Positions 15,393 through 22,489 of a stretch of DNA of 64,000 nucleotides are shown here, piece after piece. The position numbers and the translations under genes were made by a program. The stretch is from CAWFLT01 sp963816795 (GTDB lineage: Bacteria; Acidobacteriota; Vicinamibacteria; Vicinamibacterales; SCN-69-37), in NCBI GenBank assembly GCA_963816795.1, contig CAWFLT010000001.1, positions 372,001-436,000 of the forward strand, written 5' to 3'. Positions within the stretch are counted from its first letter, which is position 1, and every line of letters begins with the position of its first letter. The notes under the pieces were generated by a model. The model was not told where the DNA came from, ran no database searches, and saw only the letters and a program-made list of their open reading frames with translations.

Positions 15393-16422
15393 CCTCCAGC
15401 TGGTCGTAGCGGCAATCGGCCGGCGGCTTGTCCGGCCGCCATCGCAGGAAGGTCGCCGCGTGGCGAAAACGATCGCCCTGCATGTGGTCGTACTTCACTT
15501 CGCACACGCGCTCGATCCGCAGCGGCTCCCACGAGAGATCTTTGCCGGCACTCCAGCGGCTCTGTCCGCCGGGCATGCGGCCGGTGGCCTGGCTCATGGC
15601 ATCGGCCCACTCGCGCCAGGGGTGGGCCTCGAGCGCGCGGTCGCGCAGCGGCGCCAGTTCAGCCACGAGCTCCTGCCGCCGCGCCATCGTGAACGACGAG
15701 GTGACGCCTACGTGCTGAAGGCGGCCGCGATCGTCATAGAGGCCGAGCAGCAGCGACCCGATCCTGTCCTGCCCGCTCTTGTGCCAGCGGAAGCCGGCCA
15801 CCACGCAATCGGCCGTGCGCGCGTGCTTGATCTTGAACATCGCGCGCTTGCCCGGCTCGTAGGCGCCGTCAGCGGGCTTCGCGATGACCCCGTCGAGGCC
15901 AGCGCCTTCGAAGCGCGCCAACCAGTCAGCGGCAAGCTCGCGATCGCGCGTCACGGGCGTGAGATGGACGGGCGGGACGACCTCAGCAAACGCGCGCTCG
16001 AGCGCGGCACGGCGCTCTTGCTGGGGCAACGGCCGCAGATCGCGATCACCCAGCGCGAGCAGATCGAAGGCGACAAACGACGCCGGGATTTCTTTCGACA
16101 GCTTCGCGACCCGTGACGCCGCCGGATGGAGCCGCATCTGCAGAGCATCGAAATTCAGACCGTCTCCGGTGACGATCACGATCTCGCCGTCAACGACGCA
16201 TCGGTCCGGCAACTGCGCGATCAGGACCTCGTGCAGCTCGGGAAAGTAGCGATCGAGCGGCTTGAGGTCGCGGCTCTGGATGAAGAGCTCGGCGCCGTCG
16301 CGAAAGACAATGGCGCGAAAGCCATCCCACTTGGGCTCGAACAGGAAGTCGCCTTCGACGGGGATCGCATCTGCGAGCTTGGCGAGCATCGGTTCGATCG
16401 GTGGCGGGAGGAGGAACGACAT
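15337..16422 (-). CDS. ATP-dependent DNA ligase (LigC/LigD-ligase type)
   Basis: A 361-aa ligase that seals nicks in DNA through an enzyme-AMP intermediate. Motif I (FEPKWDGFRA) gives the AMP-accepting lysine K31; later motifs include VVDGEIV, FVAFDLLAL, GLDGVIAKP and MFKIKHART, followed by an OB-fold C-terminus. Start MSFLLPPPIEPML at 16422 matches the family; upstream codons to 16479 are proline/glycine-rich and unlikely. With the convergent LigD-type polymerase it could form a split NHEJ-like pair (inference). Confidence 0.92.
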   Translation of the reverse strand: MSFLLPPPIEPMLAKLADAIPVEGDFLFEPKWDGFRAIVFRDGAELFIQSRDLKPLDRYFPELHEVLIAQLPDRCVVDGEIVIVTGDGLNFDALQMRLHPAASRVAKLSKEIPASFVAFDLLALGDRDLRPLPQQERRAALERAFAEVVPPVHLTPVTRDRELAADWLARFEGAGLDGVIAKPADGAYEPGKRAMFKIKHARTADCVVAGFRWHKSGQDRIGSLLLGLYDDRGRLQHVGVTSSFTMARRQELVAELAPLRDRALEAHPWREWADAMSQATGRMPGGQSRWSAGKDLSWEPLRIERVCEVKYDHMQGDRFRHAATFLRWRPDKPPADCRYDQLEVTPAYELERVFRTSRDHS

Positions 16423-16486
16423 AGAAGGCCCAGGGCCCAAAGGCGAGGGGCCCAGGTAAGAGCTTACTGTCTTCGCCAACCGCAGG

Positions 16487-16515
16487 GCGCCGGATAACGT
16501 CTGGTCATCCGGCGC
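16487..16515. promoter_or_regulatory. Perfect inverted repeat upstream of ADOP1 (candidate operator)
   Basis: GCGCCGGAT (16487-16495) and ATCCGGCGC (16507-16515) form a perfect 9-bp inverted repeat with an 11-bp spacer. It lies in the divergent promoter region between the ligase and ADOP1. A TATAGA (16520-16525) directly follows it, 12 bases before the ADOP1 ATG. Confidence 0.5.
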
Positions 16516-16537
16516 GTAGTATAGAGAACGGTTTCTT

Positions 16538-19052
16538 ATGATTCAGGACCTGAAGCACGGGATTCGGATGCTCTTTCAGACCAAGGCCTGGACGGTCGTG
16601 GTGCTGCTCTCGCTGGCGATCGGCATTGGCGCGAACACGGCGCTGTTCAGCGCCGTGAACGGCCTGCTCCTCCAGACCGTCGACGCGGCCAATCCCCAGT
16701 CGCTGGTCAAGCTCAAGTGGACCGGCGACAACAACATGGTCCGCAACTCGAGCGACTACGGATACTCACTGCCGTTCGAAGGGGGCAACGTTCGCTCGAC
16801 GTTTTCGGTGGCTGTCTTCGAGGAGCTTCGCAAAGCCAACCAGACGCTGACCGACATGTTCGCGTGTTTTCCGATTGGCGCCGTCAACGTCGTCATCAAC
16901 GACGAAGCGGACCTTGCGTCGGCGACGGGAACGTTGGGGCCCTACTTTCACCTGCTCGGCGTGCCGGCCGCACTCGGGCGGACGCTGACGGGTGACGACG
17001 ACAAACCGGGCGCGACGCCGGTGGCGGTGATCAGTCACGCCTTCTGGCGAAAGCGGTTCGGGTCCGATCCCAACGTCGTCGGCCGCAGCGTGACGATCAA
17101 CAACCAGCCGTTCACCATCGTCGGCGTCACGCCGGCGTCGTTCAAAGGCATTCAGCGCCTTGGAGTGGACGCGCCGGACGTCACGTTGTCGATGTCGCTC
17201 GAGTCGCAGATGATGGTCGGCCAGTCACGGTTCACGCAGCCGACGAACTGGTACGTCCAGATCGTCGGGCGGCTCAAACCGGGAGTGACGGCCGATCAAG
17301 TGCGGGCGAATCTCGAGGGCGTCTTTCACTCGACCGCGCGGGCCGGCATGGACGCGTACACGAACGCGCTGACGCCCGAGCAGCGCGCGCTCTCGACGAA
17401 CCGCCGTGAGAAGTTCGCAGTCCCGCGTTTGCTCGTGTTGCCAGCGGCCGGTGGCATCTACGACTTCGACAACCAGGCGGCGCAGACCACCAGGATCCTC
17501 GCCTGGGTGGTCGGTGTGCTGCTGTTGCTCGTGTGCGCGAACGTCGCGACGCTGCTGCTGTCGCGGGCGACCGCCCGGCGAAAAGAGATCTCGATCCGTC
17601 TCTCCATGGGCGCGTCACGGCACCGGCTGATTCGACAACTGCTGACCGAGAGTCTGGTCCTTTCCGGGCTCGGCGGATTGCTCGGTATCGCCGTCGGCTA
17701 CTGGAGCCGCCAGTTGCTGCCGTTCGGCCAGAACGTGCCGCTCGACTGGCGCGTCTTCGCGTTCGTCGGTGGGCTGAGCATGTTCACCGGCGTGTTGTTC
17801 GGCCTCGTCCCCGCATTCCGCACGACGCGGGTCGATCTGGCGAGCGCGATGAAGGAAGAAAGCCGAAGCGTCGCCGGCTCGAGATCACTGCTGAGCAAGA
17901 GCCTGCTCGTGCTCCAGGTGGCGCTTTCGCTGGTGCTGCTCATCGGTGCCGGCTTGTTTCTCAGGACGGTCAACAATCTCCGAGACGTCAACATCGGCTT
18001 CAATCCGAACAACCTGCTGATGTTCTCGCTGAACCCCGCACTGAACCGCTACGACATCGATCGGACGGCGCTGCTGATGACGCAGGTGCGCGATCAGCTC
18101 TCGGCGTCTTCCGGGCGTGCGCTCGGTCGCGCTGACACGAGTGCTTCTGCTCTCCGGCAGCCGCAGCACGTCGTCGATGAGCCTGCCCGGTGGCACGAAG
18201 GAAGACGTGCACATGATGTCGGTGTCGCCTGAATTCTTCGCGACGATGGAGATTCCGCTGCTGGCCGGTCGGCAGTTCGGCACGATCGACACCAAAGAAT
18301 CGCCGAAGGTCGTGATCATCAACGAGGCGGCGGCGAGAAAGATGTTCGCGGATCAGTCCGCCGTCGGGCGCACGTTTGGCTCGGCGCCTGAGAACACCGG
18401 CGAGTACCAGATCGTCGGCGTGGTTCGCGACACCAAATACGCCAGCCTGCGCGAGCCGGCGCCGCCGACGGTGTATCAGCTCTACTCGCAATATCCGAAC
18501 CGGGCGATGAACTACGTCGTGCGGACGGGCGGCGACCCGAGCGCCCTGATTGAACCGGCCCGCACAGCCGTACGACGCGTCGATCCAGCCGTCCCGGTGA
18601 CGAACGTTGCGACCCAGACGGAACACATCGAGCGCCGCTTTCAGCAGGAGCGGCTGCTGGCCAACGCGATGACCCTGTTCGGCGGTCTGGCGCTGTTGCT
18701 CGCCTCGATCGGGTTGTTCGGACTGATGTCGTTCAACGTCTCGCGACGGACGAACGAGATCGGCATCCGCATGGCGCTCGGCGCTCAGCGAGGCAGTGTC
18801 GTCTCGATGGTGCTCCGCGAGTCCTTGCTGCTCGTCGGCAGCGGCGTCGCCGCCGGCATCGCGCTCGGCATTCTGCTGCCCAAGCTGCTGACGAAGTTCA
18901 TCGCGCCGATCCTGTTCGGCCTGCCGCCCCTGGATCCCGCGTCCATGAGCATCGCGATCGTGCTGATCTTGCTCGTATCTGCCCTCGCCAGCTACCTCCC
19001 GGCCCGGCGCGCCTCACGCGTCGATCCGATGGTGGCTTTGCATCGGCAGTAG
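16538..19052 (+). CDS. ADOP family permease 1 (MacB/FtsX-like), one frameshift
   Basis: An acidobacterial duplicated orphan permease of about 838 aa. It has an N-terminal membrane segment (VVVLLSLAIGIGANTALFSAV), a MacB-like periplasmic core, an FtsX block (LVCANVATLLLSRATARRKE), then a second core and a second FtsX block (LFGLMSFNVSRRTNEIGIRMALG), ending SYLPARRASRVDPMVAL. Frame is lost near 18107, where an extra T appears to convert LSALPGVRSVAL; both halves are otherwise intact. No permease prefix domain and no adjacent PadR gene. These permeases lack an ATPase partner and their role is unknown. Confidence 0.85.
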
Positions 19053-19106
19053 AAGGCGAGGAAACGTAGCGCGGCTCGGGTTGTGAGCCGCGAGAGAAGG
19101 CACAGA

Positions 19107-19256
19107 GATGAGCTCGGCGCTCTTCTCCCCGTGCCCTCTAGTTTTAGGGGCGCGGGGCCCCACCCCCGCGCCTCGGGCCCGCGCCACACGGCGGCGCGGG
19201 GTGTCCGCTTTTGTTCTTCTCCGTGCTCTCTAGTTTTTCTCCGTGTCCTCGTCTTT
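19107..19256 (+). repeat. Two-hairpin element copy e with flanking CTTCTCCGTG boxes
   Basis: Hairpin 1 pairs GGCGCGGGG (19149-19157) with CCCCGCGCC (19164-19172) around CCCCAC. Hairpin 2 is CCCGCGCC-ACACGGC-GGCGCGGGG, and the unit ends GGTGTC at 19200-19205. CTCTTCTCC boxes lie on both sides. The gap separates ADOP1 from the convergent VOC gene. Confidence 0.75.
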
Positions 19257-19622
19257 TTACGCCTTGGCCGTCTGCCACAACCCGAGCGCCGCGCCGGTCG
19301 GGTCGACGATGATGCTGTACCAGCCCATGCCGGGTACTTCGTCGACGTCCTTGACCACGTGCGCGCCGAGCGACTTCGCCTTGGCCGTCGCGGCCTTCAC
19401 GTCGTCCACGATCACGTAGGACAGCCAGGACGAGGGCGCTCCTGGCATTTGCTGCGGCATCATTCCGCCGCCGGTCCCTTCACCGGGCTGAACCAGGGTG
19501 TAGGTCAGGCCAGGCCCCATCGGCATGTCTTCCAGCTTCCAGGAGAATAGCTCGCTGTAGAAGGTCTTGGCTTTCGCGATATCGGTCGTGTGGAGCTCAA
19601 CGTGGACGAACGGGTTGGCCAT
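19257..19622 (-). CDS. VOC (glyoxalase/bleomycin-resistance) family protein
   Basis: A 121-aa protein of the vicinal-oxygen-chelate superfamily. It contains FVHVELHTTDIAKAKTFYSE, a typical first beta-alpha-beta unit with a metal-ligand histidine, and the second-half signature IIVDPTGAALGLWQ. The ATG at 19622 has AAGGAG eight bases upstream, which excludes the longer frame from 19655. Members range from glyoxalases to antibiotic-binding proteins; no specific substrate can be inferred. A CTTCTCCGTG repeat lies immediately beyond its stop. Confidence 0.85.
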   Translation of the reverse strand: MANPFVHVELHTTDIAKAKTFYSELFSWKLEDMPMGPGLTYTLVQPGEGTGGGMMPQQMPGAPSSWLSYVIVDDVKAATAKAKSLGAHVVKDVDEVPGMGWYSIIVDPTGAALGLWQTAKA

Positions 19623-19734
19623 GGATCGACTCCTTATGAGGGTGAAGAACGACAATGATTACTTGATCGCGCGTCTTCGCGGGCGCGATTCGTCCCACTA
19701 TTCGTCCCTGATCTGCACCAAAGCTCAACATGAC

Positions 19735-19869
19735 TCACGGTCGTAACGCCCGGATGACATCGACCCGGGCTGCCCGGGCGGCCGGCATCAGTGAGGCGAG
19801 CATAGCGGCCAGCCCCTTGGCGCGGGTCAGCGAACGAAGAGCGAATTTGAGGTCGGCGATGAAGTTCAT
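19735..19869 (-). pseudogene. 44-aa ADOP relic: N-terminus fused to C-terminus
   Basis: A short frame from ATG 19869 encodes MNFIADLKFALRSLTRAKG, the usual first ~19 residues of an ADOP permease, joined directly to LASLMPAARAARVDVIRALRP, its usual last ~20 residues. The ~800 residues normally in between are missing, including every membrane segment. It therefore looks like the product of one large in-frame deletion of a permease gene. It is too short for the usual gene-finding cut-offs. It may or may not be translated. Confidence 0.65.
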
Positions 19870-19900
19870 GACTTCTGATTAAGAACGAGGCTCGAGACGT

Positions 19901-20575
19901 TTAACCTCGCGACACGACGGTACGCGCGGGACCATTGAATATGACGGCTCCGTCTGCCAACTCTACGACGTGATCGGCACGGTCGGCCACCTCCGACCAT
20001 GTGTGGGTGACATAGATCGTCGGCACCGCGAGCTCCGTACGCATGCGATCGAGATAGGGCAGGATGGTGTCGCGGTGCGCGCGATCGATCGATGCGAGCG
20101 GCTCGTCCATCAGGAGGAGTCTTGGCTTGGCCAGGAGGGCGCGGCCGAGCGCCACGCGCTGTTTCTCGCCGCCCGACAGTCGCGATGGCCGTCTCGCCAG
20201 CAGAGCACCAAGATTCAGCAAGTCGATGACTTCAGCCGCATCGATGCCGCCAGCCGACTGTCTGCTGAACCACCGTCCGAACATCAGGTTCTGGCGGACG
20301 GTCAGGTGCGGGAAGAGTCTCGGCTCCTGGAACACGTACCCGATCCCCCGCTGGTGGGCCGGTCGCCAGACGCCAGCCGTCGTGTCGGCGACCGCCTCAC
20401 CGTCGATCCGCACGAGGGCGCGATCGGGCCGCAACACGCCAGCGATGACATTGAGAATCGTCGTCTTGCCAGATCCGGATGGGCCGACGATCGCGGTCAA
20501 GCGCGAATCGAGCGACAGGGCGACGCCGATACGCAGGCCGCCGAAGTCATGATCGATTTCGACGACGAGGCTCAT
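19901..20575 (-). CDS. modC: Molybdate ABC transporter ATP-binding protein
   Basis: A 224-aa ABC ATPase, shorter than E. coli ModC because the C-terminal molybdate-sensing (TOBE) region is absent. Walker A GPSGSGKTT, Q-loop region YVFQEPRLFPHLTV, signature LSGGEKQRVALGRALL, Walker B LLLMDEPLAS and the H-loop VTHTWSEV are all present. It powers molybdate import with ModB and ModA. Its ATG overlaps the modB stop (ATGA at 20575-20572). Order modA-modB-modC, all overlapping, shows one operon on the minus strand. Confidence 0.92.
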   Translation of the reverse strand: MSLVVEIDHDFGGLRIGVALSLDSRLTAIVGPSGSGKTTILNVIAGVLRPDRALVRIDGEAVADTTAGVWRPAHQRGIGYVFQEPRLFPHLTVRQNLMFGRWFSRQSAGGIDAAEVIDLLNLGALLARRPSRLSGGEKQRVALGRALLAKPRLLLMDEPLASIDRAHRDTILPYLDRMRTELAVPTIYVTHTWSEVADRADHVVELADGAVIFNGPARTVVSRG

Positions 20576-21261
20576 GCTTGACCTCGCTTCGCGGAGCGGC
20601 TGAGCCACTCCGAGATCGCGAGCGCCGCAACGGAGATGGCGATCGAGAGCCAGGCCAGTCGCATCGCGACCGCGTCGCCGCCGGGCTTGTCGAGCTCGGT
20701 GAAGATCGCCAGCGCGAGCGTGCGCGTCTCTCCCGGGATGTTCGAGACGAACGTGATCGTCGCGCCGAACTCGCCGAGCGCTTTCGCGAAGCCGAGCGCC
20801 AGACCCGCGAGAACGCCCGGAATCGCGAGCGGCAGGGTGACGGTCGCGAAGGTCCAGGCCGGACTGGCGCCGAGCGTGGCCGCGGCCTCTTCCGTCTGAC
20901 GATCGACGCTCTCGATGCCGAGCCGGATCGCCCGAACGACGAGCGGGAACGCCATCACAGCGGCCGCAAGTGCCGCGCCGGTCCATCTGAACGAAAACTG
21001 CAGCCCCAACACCTGCTCGAGCCAGGCGCCGACCGGCCCACGGCGGCCGAAAATCCGCAGCAGAAAGTAGCCGGTCACGACCGGCGGGACGACCAGCGGT
21101 AGATGGACGAGCACGTTCAGCAGGGACCGTCCCCAGAAGCGCCCGCGGGCGAGGAGCCAGGCGACCGCGATCGCCGGCACCGCGCTGGCCAGCGTCGCGA
21201 CCATCGCGACTTTCAGACTCAGCCAGACGATCTCGATCTCATCGGCGGTCCAGTCAGTCAC
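20572..21261 (-). CDS. modB: Molybdate ABC transporter permease
   Basis: The inner-membrane permease of the molybdate transporter, about 229 aa, closely following E. coli ModB: PLVVPPVVTGYFLL, then the cytoplasmic EEAAATLGAS loop that contacts ModC, then LGEFGATITFVSNIPGETRT, which is diagnostic of ModB. I chose the GTG at 21261 because it aligns with known N-termini (TDWTADEIEIVWLSL) and overlaps the modA stop; a TTG at 21273 is the alternative. Confidence 0.93.
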   Translation of the reverse strand: MTDWTADEIEIVWLSLKVAMVATLASAVPAIAVAWLLARGRFWGRSLLNVLVHLPLVVPPVVTGYFLLRIFGRRGPVGAWLEQVLGLQFSFRWTGAALAAAVMAFPLVVRAIRLGIESVDRQTEEAAATLGASPAWTFATVTLPLAIPGVLAGLALGFAKALGEFGATITFVSNIPGETRTLALAIFTELDKPGGDAVAMRLAWLSIAISVAALAISEWLSRSAKRGQA

Positions 21262-22001
21262 GGCGGGGAACAAGGAAGCCGTGTCGCTCGAACACGGCGC
21301 GTGCCTCTGCTGATTTCAGGAAATCGAGTACGGCCGCGGCGCCAGATGACGCGGTGGTGACGATGGCCGCCGGGTAAACGATGGGCGGATGGGAGGTCTC
21401 GGGAAACGTGTCGACGACGGCCACGCGCGGCTCGATCTGCGCGTCAGTCCGATAGACGATGCCGAGCGGCGCTTCGCCGCGACTGACGAGCATCAGCGCG
21501 GCCCGAACGTTTTCGGCGGCAGCCACCTTGGCGGCGACGCTATCCCAGACACCCAATGCGGTCAATGCGGCGCGCGCGTACTTGCCGGCCGGCACCGCCG
21601 CGGGGTCGGCCAGGGCCAACCGATCTCGACCCAGCGCGGCCGCCAAGGGAAACCCCGGCGCGATCTTGAGCGCGGACGGACGATCCGTCGGCGCGATCAG
21701 GACCAGCCGATTGCCGAGGAGATTGATGCGACTCGCCGCGCTGAATCAGGCGCCGCTCGGAGACGTACTCCATCCACTCGAGGTCGGCCGAAATGAACAG
21801 GTCCGCGGGAGCCCCGTATTCAATCTGACGCGCCAGCGCCGAACTGGCCGCGTACGATGCGCGCACCCGGCTGCCGGTCGCGCGCGCCGTCGCCGGCGCG
21901 AGCTCGTCGAGAGCCGTCTGGAGCGATGCGGCGGCGAAGATCAGCACGTCGCCGTCTGGGCGCTGCGGCACGGCGGCCGTCGCGACGGCCGTCAGGACCA
22001 C
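21254..22001 (-). CDS. modA: Molybdate-binding periplasmic protein, frameshifted
   Basis: The substrate-binding protein of the molybdate transporter. N-terminal half: DVLIFAAASLQTALDELAPA, YAASSALARQIEYGAPADLFISAD, EYVSERRLIQ. C-terminal half: LADPAAVPAGKYARAAL, LVSRGEAPLGIVYRTDA, DFLKSAEARAVFERHGF. The frames differ by one base and join near 21735 (RGE[S] to SRINLLGNRLVLIAP in the third frame). The first usable start is a GTG at 22001, which leaves a short signal peptide; a better signal may begin at the ATG near 22059-22071 if a second indel is allowed. Divergent from padR1. Confidence 0.85.
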
Positions 22002-22128
22002 CAGCGTCCCGAGGCCGAAAACAGCGGCTGCCGCGCAAAAGTCGGCTTAAAACGATCATCCGAACGGTCATTTTTGCACAAAACAGGCTCGTCGCGGCTC
22101 ACCACCCGAGCCGCACTACGTACCTTCC

Positions 22129-22163
22129 TTGATTTAGTGTTCATTGTGCACTATATAGACGCG
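22129..22163 (+). promoter_or_regulatory. padR1 promoter with embedded palindrome, probably leaderless
   Basis: TTGATT (22129-22134), a 17-bp spacer and TATATA (22152-22157) make a good sigma-70-type promoter. The spacer contains the inverted repeat TAGTG (22135-22139) / CACTA (22149-22153), whose second arm touches the -10. The ATG follows the -10 by six bases, so transcription should begin at or next to the start codon. The palindrome is well placed for autorepression by PadR1. Confidence 0.6.
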
Positions 22164-22484
22164 ATGCCCGACTACCTCGGCGAGTTCGAGCAACTGATCC
22201 TGCTGGCGCTGGCGCGGCTCGGCGCCGACGCCTACGGGGTCACGATTCGGGACACGCTGGCCGAACGCGCAGGTCGCCAGGCGTCGTTCGGTGCCATCTA
22301 CAGCACGCTGCGCCGCCTCGAACAGAAGGGCCTCGTGCAGTCGCGCTTCGGCGATCCGGAGGCCGTGCGCGGCGGACGCGCCAAGAAGTACGTGGCCCTC
22401 ACGCCGCGCGGCAAGGCCGCGCTGCGCGAGGCGCACGCGGCGCTCCTGCGCATGGCGGACGGCGTCGCGGGCTTGCCGCGCTGA
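22164..22484 (+). CDS. PadR-family transcriptional regulator 1
   Basis: A 106-aa PadR regulator with winged-helix DNA-binding domain: LGEFEQLILLALARLGADAYGVTI, the wing segment FGAIYSTLRRLEQKGLV and the usual KYVALTPRGKAAL end. PadR proteins of this short type repress their own operon and release DNA on ligand binding. It sits five bases upstream of ADOP2, the classic PadR-ADOP arrangement. The start follows a -10 box by six bases and there is no Shine-Dalgarno sequence, so the mRNA is probably leaderless. Confidence 0.93.
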   Translation: MPDYLGEFEQLILLALARLGADAYGVTIRDTLAERAGRQASFGAIYSTLRRLEQKGLVQSRFGDPEAVRGGRAKKYVALTPRGKAALREAHAALLRMADGVAGLPR

Positions 22485-22489
22485 CGACC

